64,000 nucleotides of DNA. Source: Scytalidium lignicola (Eukaryota > Ascomycota > Leotiomycetes). The notes beneath the pieces were generated by a model. That model was not told where the DNA came from and made no database searches. It saw only the letters and a list, made by a program, of their open reading frames with translations. Location of the stretch: positions 62,001-126,000 of the forward strand of contig NCSJ02000089.1 in NCBI GenBank assembly GCA_002812745.2, read 5' to 3'. Positions 32,127-45,930 of this stretch are shown here, piece after piece. Each line of letters begins with the position of its first letter. The stretch's first letter is position 1. The translations under genes were made by a program, and so were the position numbers.

Positions 32127-35100
32127 TCCNTTTTTTTTGTCTTTGTTTACTCATATCTACATGTCTAGCCATCATCTTCAGCATGGCTGATAATTCTAGA
32201 ACTATAATTCTTCTAAAGGACTAAAGACTCAAGAGTTCAGAGAATTATAACCTTTAGAGCTTTTGTCTTATAGTTTTACTCTAGTCTAAAGGTCTTGAAG
32301 ATCATGTTGATAATATTATTTCACTTCTTAAAGGAGATACTCTTGAGTAGAAAGCTTAACACAAAGATGATATTAAAACCTATATATATCTTAATGTTAA
32401 TATTGATGATAAAACTATGTTATTGATCAAGGACTATGATATAACAAAGCTTGCTTAGGTTACTTTAAAAGCTTAATATCAAGGAAAAGGTTATAATCTA
32501 CAACAGAAGTTCTTGTCTAAGCTGATCTTTGTTAAACATAATCACTTTAACTTTACAAGTATATATATTATTGTATTCAAGTTTATGATGGCTAATTTAA
32601 AGGTTGTCAAGGATGATAATATGAAGTTCTTCTATCAATTTGTCTTTATTTCTAGTCTTAAGGATGAATATCTTATTTAAGCTAAATGTTAATGTTTAGC
32701 TAGTAGATCTAAGAAGTTACTTATACTTATTCAACTTATAAAGGACATTGTTGATAAATCTATCTTTACTACTAACTCTTCTGATGTTGTTATGTATAAC
32801 AAGAACAATTCTAATTCAAGCAATTTGAAAAGCTCTAAGAATGTCAAGTACAACTATTGTAAGAAGAATAGTCATAAGGAATCTGATTGCTTTCAAAAGC
32901 ATCTTGAGAAGCTTGAGGAATATAAGGTAAAGTAGTCTGACAAGAAGAAGGAGAAGAAAAGTGAGGATAAACTTAAGAAGTCTAATTTAAAGGACAAATC
33001 CAACATTGTTAACCTTAACTTTATTAGCTTGGTCATTGTTAATCTTACAACTTTCTTTATGTTTATATGTAATCAGTAGATTGTAAATATAAGTACTACT
33101 GATCATATTACTAATAATCTTAATTAGTTTGATTCTGGTTCCTATTTAATGCATTCTAATCTTCATCCTATGAAGACAAGTAATGGTTTTACTCTAATTG
33201 TAAGTATAAGCACTATTACACTCAAAATTACTCATTTGGATAGTTCATCTTTCCTCTTGACATTTACTAATGTATAGTATATACTTACATTTCTAGTTAA
33301 TATTTTCAGAGCTTTAAAACTCTTTGTACAGAATAGTAATGCTTATGTTACTTCATCTGGTATATTTGATAAGAACAACGTTGAATACAACATTGTTATT
33401 ACCTCCTTTGCTAGTATCTATTTAAGATTAACATCCATTCCAACAATGTTTATTTCAGCATTCTTTACTTGTCAAACAATCCTTAGTTTGGATATCATTT
33501 ATCAATGTTTAGTATATACAAGTTTTGAAGTTGTTAAGAATATTATTAAAGTTACTCTTAATATTAACGTTGAGTTAATGAAGAAGGCCTTTGATGAAGA
33601 CTTCTTCCTTTGTAAAGCTTATAAGTATAATCACTTTGAAAAAGGTGTTTCTTGACAACTTAGAAAAAGATATACCAAAGTTGGTAAAGTCTTGAATATT
33701 AATGTATGTACAATTACACTTGTTAGCCATAATAAGCATTACTATGTTACTACTATTATAGATGATTACTTTAGCATTACTTAAGGTTATACTTATAAAG
33801 AAAAGAAAGGTGTATATGATGTTATAATTACACATTATGCCCTTCTTAAGAATTAGTAGAATATCACTCCTAAATTAATTTGAATTAATAGTAGAAACAA
33901 GTTTAATAAAGAGAAACTTGATACTTTTTGTAGTTATAAAGGTATTCGACATGAAGAGATTACTCCTTATACACTATAACAAAATGAAGTCTTTAAAAGA
34001 GTTAAACACTTCATATTTACAAGAACTTATACTATTATAATTGTTATTAGCATTCCTCTTACACTCTAGAATAAAATGTATAAGTCAACTATATATATTA
34101 GTAATCATCTTGCAACCAGAACTCTTATAAGTAATATTACTTTATTTAAAGCCTTTATGAAATAGGTTTTTCCCTCTAGTACTAATTACAAGTTTGATTT
34201 ATTAAATCTTTATGTTGTTAGTTCTAAAATCTTTATATATATTAACAAGGAATGTTATATAACATTTTAAAAGATAGCTTTTAAGGCTGAAAAGGGCATA
34301 TTGCTAAGCTTTAAGAACAACTTAATTTATTGTTATTAAGTTCTTTTACACATTCATAAACTGGTTTACACTTCTTATATTACCTTTACTAAGGGTAATC
34401 TACACTCAGAAGAGCTTGTTGTCAAGGCTTAAGATGTTAAAGCTATTGTTAAAGCTAGTTCTCTACATTCTCTATTATCTCTACCTTCTACCTTGCAAGA
34501 TGCAACTCTCCTTCTACAGTTGAACTCCATGTTTGAAGAGGTTGTACAACCTACTAAGGAGGAGGAGATGTTTAAAGATAAGCTTCCTCAGGTAATTATA
34601 CTTATCAAACGCAATTGTAGTCATCTAAAAGGCTCAAAGAATAAGAAGCCTGAACAAGGATATACTAACTTTGATATTATATACGTTGATCTTATAGAGA
34701 ATTGTGTTATATACTTACAAACTGCAAAATCAAGTACTTAAGTTTCATCTCTAGTTGTTTCTTTATCTTTAGTTGTTTCTGGAGCCTTTCCTGATGAAGA
34801 AGAGATTCTTAGTCAACCTTTAATAATTACTATGGCTTATGACTACTATCTTACAACTTGTTCTGCTCTGAATTTAGGGTATGCCCTAGTTATAACAGAT
34901 AATCTTACAAAACCAAAATTTTATAAAGAAACTATTGATACTCTATATTCCAAGGAATAAGAAGATGTTATAATAACTAAGCTTAAGTCGTTGGTGAAGT
35001 ATAAGACTTTCAAGCTTATTTAGCTTCCTCCTAGAAAGTATACCTTGAAGGGTTAATAGGTTTATCATATTAAACACAATGTAGACTATCAAATTGAACA

Positions 35101-36646
35101 CTTTAAAGCTAGGTTTGTAGTCAAAGGATATAAACAATGTTATAAAGTAGATTATAATCAAACTTAGGCAAGTGTTGTTAAGTTAACAACATGAAAAGTA
35201 TTAATATTAGTCGTTGTTGTTTATAGCTGGCAAATATACTAAATAGACATCATTATAACCTTTTTAAATAGTAATATCAATGTAAAAATCTATATAGATC
35301 TCCTTAAAGGATTTACTATTGAAGATCTTCAAGCTCTTAGTGTTGAATATATTAATATTGTTAATAGTGATAATCATATTGTTCTACTCCTTTTAAAGTC
35401 CTTGTATAAACTAAAACAAGTTCCTTGTTGTTGGTAATTAAAGCTTAATTCAAAGCTAATTAAGATTAGCTTTCTTCTTCTTTAATCTAACTTTAATATC
35501 TTCTTCAATCAATGTCTAAACATCTTTATTTATACTTATGTTGATGATTTTCTAGTTATTAGTCTTAAAGGCTCTTAATTCGACGAGGTCAAGCTAATTC
35601 TCTATGATTTATTCAAAATGATTGATATAAGACTTATATCCTGGTTTCTGAGGGTGTATATTATATAAGATTGGGAAAAACATATTATTTCTCTTGTCTA
35701 GGATAAGTATATCAAGAAGATTCTTGATTGATTTGAGTATAACAATGTTAAACCTTACTTTACTCCTTTTAAGGTAAATGTGACTGAATTTATAGTCAAA
35801 TATGATAGTATGGCTACTCCTTAGGATATATAGCTTTACTCTGAAAAAGTTAGTTCTATTATGTATCTTATAACATAAACATACTCTAATTTGTCCTTCT
35901 TAGTCTTCAGACTCTCATAATTCCTTTAAAATCTATCTTCATAACACTTGAAATTGGCCAAACAAGTCTTTTAGTACTTATAAGGTACTCAAGATGTTAG
36001 AATTACTTTTGAAGGTAACGGAAACCTTGATTTTTATAGTTTCAATGACTTTGATTATAGTAATTACTTGGAAATGCATTATTCCACCATAAGTTACTTC
36101 TTCTTTTTAGGTGGTGAATTTATTTCATGGCATTGTTAGCAATTATCTTATATTACACTGTTTATTACAAAAGCTGAATATTATGTGCTTTCTGAAGCAT
36201 CATATGAAGTTATATGGTTGGCCAAATTATTATTAGAACTCTAGGTCAATGTTATAAGCTTCAAAATCACCTTAAATGATGATAATCAAGGCTCTCTTTC
36301 TATAGCTGAGATTACTGAACAATTGAAAAGGGCTAAACACATTGATATCAGATATTACTTTGTATATGAGAAAGTGCAATCAAGAGAGATTGTTTTGAAT
36401 TACGTCCTTACCACAGATATGGTGGCTGACAGCCTTACAAAAGCTTTGAATTTAGTCAAACATACAAAGTTTATAGATTTGTTAAGCCTGAAATCGATTG
36501 CTTTAAATCGATAAATTTCCCATTTCGAGCTTTAGTATTACACTTGCAACATTTTGTTTTATAGCTTAAATGTCTTCACACTCGTTTTTGTATAGGATTT
36601 AAAGTACTTTTACATTAATTTTCAGTACTTTGATGATATAAGGGTA

Positions 36647-36888
36647 TGTTGTGATATCTTATATACTACCTTAAGCATTACTTTCTTATTATACATAACT
36701 TCTATTTTAAGTAATCTTATTAGTTAACTCTCTTTACTTGTATATGTATGTAGTTATTACAACAGTATAATATATTTGAGTAACTTTAATTATATAACCT
36801 CTTGTTATGCTTAATTCAACAGGTTATACACTTTAATAACAACATAATTAGGTTAACTCTTCTTTTGTGTTGATTATGTTGATTAACA
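36647..36888 (+). repeat. Copia LTR shared by copies 1 and 2
   Basis: 242 bases, TGTTGTGATATC...GATTAACA. It is the 3' LTR of copy 1 and, because gag sequence restarts straight after it, also the 5' LTR of copy 2. Confidence 0.88.
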
Positions 36889-39037
36889 CCTTTTTTTGTC
36901 TTTGTTTACTTATATCCACATGTCTAACCATCACCTTCAGCATAGCTGATGATTTTGGAACTATAATTCTTCTAAAGGACTAAAGACTTAAGGGTTTAGA
37001 GAATTACAACCTTTAAAGCTCTTGTTTTATAGTTTTACTCTGGTTTAAAGGTCTTGAAGATCATGTTAGTAATATTATTTCACCTCTTAAGGGAAATACT
37101 CTTAAGTAGAAGGCTTAGTATAAAGATGATATCAAAACTTATATATGTCTTAATGTTAATATCAACAATAAGGCTATGTTATTAATCAAGGACTATAATA
37201 TAATAAAGCTTGCTTAAGTTACCTTAAAAGCTTAATATCAAGGAAAAGGTTGTAATCTACAACAGAAGTTCTTGTCTAAGTTGATATCCATTAAGTATAA
37301 TCACTTTAACTTTATAAATGTATATATTATTATATTTAAGTTGATGATAGTCAATTTGAAGGCTGTTAAGGGTAATAACATAAAGTTCTTCTATAAATTC
37401 ATCTTCATTTCTAGTCTTAAGGATAAATATCTTATTTAAGCTGAACATTAACATTTAGTTAGTAGATTTAAGAAGCCTCTTATATTTACTCAACTTATAA
37501 AAGACATTGCTAATGAATTTATCTTTGTTATTAACTCTTCTAATGTTATTATATATAATAAGAACAATTTTAATTTGAATAATTCAAGTAATTCAAAGAG
37601 TTTTAAAGATGTTAAGTACAATTATTATAAGNAAAAACGATTATAAGAAATCTGATTACTTTCAAAAGTATCTTAAGAAGCTTGAGGAATATAAAGTAAA
37701 GTAGTTTAACAAGAAGAAGAAGAAGAAAAGTAAGAATAAACTTAAGAAGTCTAATTTAAAGGACAAAGCTAACATTGTTAACTTTAACTTTACTAACTTA
37801 GTTATTGTTAATCTTATAGCTTTCTTTATGTTTATATACAATTAGTAGATTGTAGACATAAGTACTATTAATCATATTATTAATAATCTTAATTAGTTTG
37901 ATTTTAATTCTTATTCAACATATTTTAATCTTTATCTTATAAAGATAAATAATAGTTTTACTTTGATTATAAGTATAAGTACTATTATACTTGAAATTAC
38001 TTGTTCAGATAGTTTATCTTTCCTCTTAACACTTATTAATATACAATATATACTTATATTTCTAGTTAATATTTTCAAAGCCTTAAAACTCCTTGTACAA
38101 AATAATAATACTTGTATTACTTTATCTAGTATATTTAATAAGAACAATGTTGAATACAATGTTATTATTACCTTCCTTGTTAGTATTTATTTAAGATTAG
38201 TATTTATTCTAATAATGTTTATTTCAACATTCCTTACTTGTTAAATAATCTTTAATCTAGATATTATTCATTAACATTTAGTATATACAAGTTTTAAGGT
38301 TATCAAGAATACTATTAAAGTTACTCTTGGTATTGATGTAAAGTTAGTAAAGAAGGCTTTTGACAAAGACNTTTTTCCTTTACAAAGTTTATAAGTGTAA
38401 TTACTCTGAAAAAGGTGTTTTTAAAGAACTTAGAAAATGATTTACTAAAGTTAATAAGGTCTTGAATATTAATGTATGTACAATTATACTTGTTAACTAT
38501 AATGAGTATTATTATACTATTATTATTGTGGATAATTGCTTTAGTATTACTTAAGGTTATACTTATAAAGAAAAGAAGGATATATATAATGTTATAGTTA
38601 TACATTATACTCTTCTTAAGAATTAGTAGAATATTATTCTTAAACTGATTTGAATTGATAATGAAAATAAGTTTAATAAAGAGAAACTTAATACCTTTTA
38701 TAATTATAAAAGTATTTAATATGAAGAGATTACTCTTTATATACTATAATAAAATAAAGTCTTTAAAAGAGTTAAATATTCTATATTTACAAGAACTTAC
38801 ATTATTATAATTGTTATTAACATTCTTCTTATACTTTAAAATGAAGTATATAAGTTAATTATATATATTAACAATTATCTTATAACCAAAACTCTTGTAG
38901 GAAATATTACTTTATTTAAAGCTTTTATAAAACAAGTTTTTCCTTTTAGTATTAATTATAAGCTTGATTTATCGAACTTTTGTATTATTAGTTCTAAAAT
39001 CTTTATATATGTTAATAAAGAATGTTATATAATATCT
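36889..39037 (+). mobile_element. Copia retrotransposon, copy 2 internal region, truncated
   Basis: Repeats the internal sequence of copy 1 from its start (compare 36912 onward with 32150 onward) up to the position matching about 34263, then stops. It contains the gag, protease and integrase part only. It is more AT-rich than copy 1, with further C-to-T/G-to-A changes and many stops. What replaces it at about 39038 is not recognised. The tandem layout LTR-internal-LTR-internal suggests recombination between LTRs, not two independent insertions. Confidence 0.85.
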
Positions 39038-42000
39038 TGATATATGAGGTAATAAGAATTGGAATAATTGAACCCTAGTACTATGTTAATACTAAAGCTT
39101 AATTCAATATTAATAGTAAAGTTGTACTTAACACATTGAATGTGCTTAATTACAATGTTGTAAGTAAGACATAAGTATAACACAATTGTAAGACATAATA
39201 ATAATATTATNAAAACTTAACCATCAATAGAAGAACCAACAACACCAGAGCTATGAAGATAAGGAATGCAGTTAAAGAAAGATGATAAAGTAAAAGTCAA
39301 GCAGTAATGAACATGAGAATTTATTGTAATTTAATTAACTGGTTAAGGAGAGAAATATACATGAAGTACTCTAGTTAGCAGNAAAAAATTTTACACTTTA
39401 AATTTGAATGTAAAGTAATTATAAAGTAATCTAACAATGATAATAACATACTAATTACTTGTAAAGACTTAAAAGAAGCACTTATGAAAGTCATTTAACC
39501 TTAAGAATATACATAAACATAATCATAATACAACTATGATTATAATCTTATACTAAAACTAAAATTAAAAGACATAAATGTATAATAAAAGTATTAAAAA
39601 AACAATAACAAGTATAATATGTTAATAGTCTAAGAATTGTAAGTAAACAAACAGACTAAAGATATATACTGTTCAAATAATAAGAATTACTAAAGAATAT
39701 AAAGTAACAAGAGAATAATTATATATATATACAAATATTATGAATTAACTACATAATCATATAAAGTAAAAGAGGATTAAGTAAAAGTAGTATTTATAAT
39801 TGAAAACATAATGGTTTACTCAATATACTTAACTAAATATACAACCTTAAATTAATTATTACAAAACTACGCCATCTAGNTCACTGGATAGCTAAGGGTA
39901 AGGTAGATATTCAAGGACAACAGAAATGTATAACACAAGCAATTAAGTCAAGAGTAAGATCTAATAATGTATTTAGGTTGAACACAAGGAGTCTACTCTT
40001 ATATTCTTATAGTATGCTTATATAGATAATGAAATACAGTTGGACCTCTTGAACCCTCCAGGTCCCCCAGGTCTAATCATGTCATGTGATCACTAGGTTC
40101 TCTATATACACTTTACTATGTATTAAGCCTCAGGCCTATACTAATCAGCTTGTTAGGTTAAACCTGTAACAGTAAACCTTTTCTTATTACTTATCCTTAA
40201 TGTTTAACAATTATTATTATTTAGTTAAACTTCTTACATTATTATAAATTAATATAAGAAGAGATGTTATCTTATATGAAATAGTATTTATACTATTAAA
40301 TAACTCTTTTATTAATATTATTCTTATTTAAGAATTATATATTTTTGTAGACTAGAAATAACAAATCATTAAGTTTTACTTAATATATAAAGCTTTTACT
40401 CTACTTGATAATTGAGAAACTTGTCCACAAGTAATCTCTTATATCTGTAAAGGTATTAAATTCAAAATAAACTAATTATAACTTATTATCTTAAAGGACT
40501 TTATTTTCTTATAACTTTAAAGTTGTAATATAACCTCTTTAAATATTATTAACATTTATAATATTCTACTTAATAATATAAATGCAAGTATAATTGTTGA
40601 AACTCTTCTTATAATCTTATAACTACTTTTATAATTTGCATTTATTATAAGCAACTTCAATTTACACTATTTAATATAAGACTTAGACTACCTTTTTACC
40701 TTTAAGCAAATAAACACTTTAGTTGCTTAGTTTAAAGCTTATAACTATATTTATATTGTAAAAGTTAGAAAGTTTACTTAAAATGCTAACAATACACTTA
40801 ATCTAACTTTTATCACAAGCCTTTTAAATGTCTTAACAACAAAAGTAAAGTATATAGATATAACCTTAAATCATAATCTTTTATTTATTACAATCAACTA
40901 AAATGTTTGTAAACAAGAACTAGTTAAAAGATTATAACTAAAAACCCTTAATCTAGAATAGTTTATAAACACTTTATAGATAATATTAACTAACTTGTTA
41001 ATATTAACAAATACTTTACTATCTATTATACTAAACTTAATAATTATAAAACTAATAAATATTATTAGTAATACTTATTCCTTATCAGTTACTAGAACTC
41101 TAGGACAAAATACTAATTAACCATAATAGAACAATAATTATAAGGTAATTATACAGGTAAACTAATCTTTATTTACTGTTGAAATAGCTTATAACTTATG
41201 AAATTTAATCTGTAAAGTAAAATAAGATTTCTAGTTTAATAAGCTCAACTTAATAAAAGAAATTAATAATATATTTAAGATAATAAAGTAATATTAATCT
41301 ACTAAGAATTATTATAATCCTCTTTTAGTTAACTCATAAGATTTTACTAGCCTTATTACAAAAAGTACAAAGGAGNAAAAAAGACTTTCTAGTCAAAGAA
41401 CTCTTTATTAATACTGCAAAAGTAGATAATATCCTCTTTAACATCTTGATAATTACTTTTAAAATAATTTTCTTTTTGGAAATTATAATATAAAATATTT
41501 ATAAAGTTATTTTAAAGCTGGAAATACTATTCTTAGTCTAGATAAGATCTTTACCAGGATTCTTCAACTAACTTAGCCTTAAATTAAGCTTTTAATATTT
41601 TCTCTTTTTCAAAAATGTTTATTTGTAAGTTATTATCTAACTTGTTTTTAGATTATAATTCTTATAATTATCCTTAAGCTAAATAAAGCAAATTACTCCT
41701 TCTTAAGATCTTATTAGCTAATTATACTTCTTTTAATACTTGGNAAAAGGTTTAAAAAGACTAATTACCTGTAAAATGGTATAACTAGTAATAATCTTAC
41801 AAATTATAAGTAAATAACAATTTAAAGCCTTTCCTTTACAATCTGCAGTAGACTTAATAACCTGCTTAACATATAATATAAAGATAACCTTAACTAACAA
41901 GTTTAAAGCTTCTTTTTTAATAATAAATGTTAAAGATACATTTAACATAATTCTTCTTAGATAACTTGTTTATAAACTATAAGAGCAAGGCTAGTTAGAC

Positions 42001-42090
42001 TATTTAATTAAATAAGTATAATCTTTTATTATTAACTAATCTGTTAAGATTTACCTTGATAAAGAAACAAGCTCATTAATTAATATCTAG
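39038..42090. repeat. AT-rich decayed repeat sequence
   Basis: About 3 kb of very AT-rich DNA with no intact frame. The segment about 39960-40175 is less AT-rich and looks like a retrotransposon LTR: it contains GGTTGAACACAAGGAGTCTA (39976-39995), resembling cores at 52447 and 56016, and ends in TGTAACAG. The remainder may include the 5' part of the LINE whose reverse transcriptase begins about 42,095, but I cannot name it. Confidence 0.5.
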
Positions 42091-42094
42091 TGTA

Positions 42095-42620
42095 ATCTTC
42101 TACAAAGCTCTTTAATCTCCTTAATTCTCTTTATACTATATATTACTTTACTCTTCTGGTTAAGCAGACTAAAAAGCAGATTTGGATATGTAAATAATAT
42201 AAGCTTACTTACAATTTTAACAAATCTACAAAGTAATTATAAAATACTTTAAAAAGACTTTTAAGAAGTGCTTAACTAAGGTTTAGAAGAAAGGATAACC
42301 TTTAATCTTAAAAAGTCAGAATTAATACATTTTATTAGAAATACAAAGGACTTATACTTATCTGTTAACTTGTAAGTAAAAGCTAGAATATACATAATCT
42401 AAAAAGACACTAAACTATTATAATAATTAAGAGTCTTCTTTGATTACAAACTTAACTTTAAGCATTATGTTTGTATTTTATCCACAAAAGCACTTACAGT
42501 TAATAATGTTCTTTACTCTTTAAGGAAAACTACTTATAAGGTCCTTCTTATTTTTCTTTAACAAGTTATAATAACTTATGTCTTGAAAAAAGGCTATTAT
42601 ATAATTAAAATCTAATAGCT
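42095..42620 (+). mobile_element. Tad-like LINE (non-LTR) reverse transcriptase, degraded
   Basis: On the plus strand, pieces of one frame match fungal Tad-type LINE reverse transcriptase: LILFILYITLLFWL (the family's SPILF-LYIAPLF region), RFGYVNNISLL (the FxYxDD active site with the Asp codons changed GAT to AAT), KSELIHFIRNTKDLYL, and FFDYKLNFKHYVCILSTKAL. TAA/TAG codons interrupt it. Loss of both active-site Asp by G-to-A fits RIP. Element ends were not found. Confidence 0.8.
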
Positions 42621-44460
42621 TAAGAAGTTAAGAGTAACTTGTAAAAGAGCTTCTTTAAAGCAGACTAATAATAGTGTTCTCTTATATCTTTAGTTACTAA
42701 AGAAGATGATTTTTACAAGTGCTTATATAATTCTTCTAGTTTACTAAACTACTTAAACCTTTACTTTATACAAAGAGTTATAGTTATGGTTATTAAAGAT
42801 TAAACTTAACTTAATCTCATAAACTTTTACAACTTGTACAACTTGTTTAAACTTGTTATATCCTTTATAAATCTACATAAATAAGATTCTCTAAAATAAA
42901 AAGCTAAATACTTGATTAGTATAACTTTTACTAATTCTTCTTAAGTTAGAGAAAGTTAACTTAATTCAATATGCCTTATAGAAGGCTAAGAAGCTTTATA
43001 TAAAAACGGGCTTAGATTAACAGCTTATAAAGTTAGACAAAGGAAAAGGTAATAAAAGACTTTTTAGACTTCCTTTTATCAATCTCATGATTAGATTTAC
43101 AAGTCTTTTCAAATAGTTCAAAAAATAAGGTTATAAACAATATTACTAGTAGTAAAGTAATAGTTTATCAAAACAAATATCAGAAGGACTNAAAAAGCCT
43201 TCTCCCTTAACTGTAATACTAAGGTCTTTGACATTGAAGTTGTAATAACCCTTTATAAAGTAAACATAACCTTTAATTCCCCTTTTTCAAGGTATATTAC
43301 TAATCTCTGGATCTTTTTCAACAACCTTGAAGTTATAATACAACTTCTTATACTCTTAACAAGCTTATTACAAGTTATCTTTACAAAGTTCTACAAAGTA
43401 ACTTATAAATAACCATTATAACTCTGTTATCTTAAAGTTACTTTTAAATTAATACAAGTTTAATAAGCTCTTGGACATTTAAATATCCTTAGTAATAAAG
43501 AAGTTAATTTAGCTGTTAAGAAGAGGACTTTACTCCTCTTGCTAGTAATTATAATTTGTACTCTTACATCCTTAAAGCAGATCTTATAAACAATTGTAAA
43601 GTAAGTTCTTATACAACTTTAAGCTTTTATAACTCTTGTAAACTATCAAAACTTAATGATAAGCTATATTCTATTAATAAACAAGCTTCAAATACTATAT
43701 AACACCTTAAGCTATATACTTATAGCCTACTCATAACATAAGGACTTTGTTATATATTATAAACAGTTTAATCATAAAAATACAACTTTATTTTACTCTT
43801 ATAAACAAGTTAAATCATTATTCTACTTTTACTTTTACAAAAAGAGTACTATTTACAAAAGGATTTATAACCTGCTTATATTAAAGGTACTCTTATAATT
43901 ACTTAAAATTACAAAAGAAGTTATAACATTAATAAACTAGATTATAAAATCTAAATATTTTACAAAGATTTACTGTTATTATAACAAAGAATATTATAGA
44001 CTGTAAAAGTTATTAACAGCTTATAAGGCTTTAAAAGCTTATTTACAAACCNTTTTCTTTTTGTTTATATTATTATTTATTATCTTATTTTCCTTTTATA
44101 AAACTAAAAACAAATAGAAAACTAAGGAGAAATAGAGTATCAAGTTAATAACAAAGAAGATTAATCATAAGTTAATAATAATTCTAATTATTCACAAGAG
44201 ATAACAAGTTAATAGCTATAGAATTGTATAAATACAACTATTATTAAAAAGCTTTATACTAGTAAACTAGATAACACCTTAGAAGGCTTCTTCCTTTAAC
44301 GTCTTATAATCTATAAGGTTCCTCTAGGACATATGTCTAGACATATGCCTACTAGACGTTAAATAAAAATACATACATATACACTTTAAAAATAATTATA
44401 CATTATAATTCTCAAAACGCTTAAATCTGTAAAGTTTTCCTAATTATATACTAATTACCT
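42621..44460. repeat. AT-rich decayed repeat sequence
   Basis: No recognisable domain or intact frame. It may contain the 3' part of the LINE and the outer part of the minus-strand Copia. An 18-base perfect palindrome lies at 44330-44347. Confidence 0.4.
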
Positions 44461-44469
44461 AATTGAGAA

Positions 44470-45930
44470 TAACTCTAAATCCTTCCTTTGTACGATTCTC
44501 CATTCTACTACTTATACTATTATGTTCTACTCATTCTATCACTTCTAATTGTACTTTATTCATATCTAACAACTGTTTTAAAGTGCTAAATAACTTTCCT
44601 TTAGTTATAAAATCAACTGGATTTGTAATTCCTTTAATCTATTATACCTTAGTAATCTAACATTGTTTATATGCTTAACAAAAGCACATTATATTAATTA
44701 TAAGCTACTTTTCTTGTATAATTTTTAATTTAACAAAGCAATTGTAAAATAACCTTAAATCTGTACATATAACTAATAAGAGGTTAATTTCAAGGATTCC
44801 TTCAATAGTTGACTTGATCATAACTTTTATATTAAACTTATAAACCATTTTATACAGTTCTAAGGTTAGAACATTACATATAATTTTCTTATACTTGATC
44901 AACATCTAATGTAATATATTCACATTTCCCTTCTAGTCTACAAGTATTACAATATAACTAATTTATAATAATAAGTCTTTGTTATTTACAAATAAGATAT
45001 TTATAAAGACTAATAACTATAATATCTCCTTTTCAAGCTTAACAAATTATATTCTCTTAATAACATTTTGGATTTACTATTATAAACGTTTATTCAGTGA
45101 TTTCACATTTTCTTAATTAAAATCAATAGCTTAAACAACTATTAATAAGTTATATAACACTTCTAATTAATAAATTAAAGTTATATATACTCCTTAAGTA
45201 TATTATACAATATATTACTCTTTGGTAATAAAGTTTTAATATATAATTCCTTATAAACTTGTTATAATAACCAATTTCCTAGTTACAAGTTGTAAATTAA
45301 CATATTAACACTCTTAAGTAAGTGAAATTTTAATATTGTTCAGTTGTATAATACTCTTATTAAACTTGATTCCCTTGTCAGTAGTCAACATTTCATGTTC
45401 TTTTACTAGAAAATTAACCTTTTCAACTATTCTTACTCAAGTTTAGCAAATTAAACGTCTTTAACAAATAAAGTATTATCAGTTTAAAGTCTTACAACAC
45501 TAAAAAGTTCAATATTATACAATAAGCAAAGGTTATATATTAACAGTTTTATAATAAGCACTTTAACATAATAAGAGTAATAAATCTAAAACTAATAATT
45601 TCCAACTTCAAGAACTTTGTAAAATAACTTTACAACTTATAAGATCAAACTTTTATAAAGACTAAGTTATTTTATAAGCTTTAAAGGTAATTATATGTAA
45701 AAATCCTAATTTAACAAAGTAATAAACTGTACATATACTTGTAAAATATTCTATAAGTACAAGCTTATATCTTTATACTCTATAACAGTAATATAAAGAA
45801 TAATACACTAATTGACATATTAAATAATAAGTGATTAAGTTAAAACAAACTTCTTCTTATTATCCTTATAAGCTTATACTATAAAGTATAACTTTTCAAA
45901 AGCTTTTTCAATTCCTTTGTTTTTGATTTT
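44470..45930 (-). mobile_element. Second Copia-type retrotransposon (RT-RNase H part), degraded
   Basis: Read on the minus strand. RT C-terminal part around 45540-45760 (FYI...LYKVLEVGNY, the family's YG-PEAGNHW region). RNase H from about 45480 down to 44480: MVYKFNIKVMIKSTIEGIL, VICTDLRLFYNCFVKL and TNPVDFITKGKLFSTLKQL, corresponding to the CTDS-SLYDCLVKLG and NPADAMTK motifs of fungal Copia. Stops interrupt it throughout. It is a different family and orientation from the 31.9-39.0 kb Copia. LTRs were not identified. Confidence 0.75.

Larger units (their letters stand above)
31884..36888 (+). mobile_element. Copia LTR retrotransposon, copy 1 (degraded)
   Basis: LTRs at 31884-32126 and 36647-36888 (TGTT...AACA) flank 4.5 kb. 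Within it, in normal Copia order: gag with a degenerate zinc knuckle (about 32840-32905, CKKNSHKESDC, first Cys of the pair lost), integrase (about 33860-34400, HEEITPYTLQQNE), reverse transcriptase (about 34940-35600, ARFVVKGYKQ and YVDDFLVIS), and RNase H (about 36170-36500, AKHIDIRYYFVYEKVQ, TTDMVADSLTKAL). A purine tract (ATAAGGGTA) precedes the 3' LTR. Many codons that should be CAA/CAG are TAA/TAG, as expected from C-to-T decay, so no product can be made. It is inserted in the hAT transposase. Confidence 0.9.

Noticed and set aside
33446..33655. Small AT-rich frames throughout 31-61 kb as genes
   Set aside because: They are fragments of decayed retroelements or chance frames; none has an intact domain.
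36239..36255. CTCTAGGTCAATGTT resembling the hAT left flank plus terminus at 29625
   Set aside because: It lies inside the Copia RNase H frame and reads as conserved coding sequence; a chance match.
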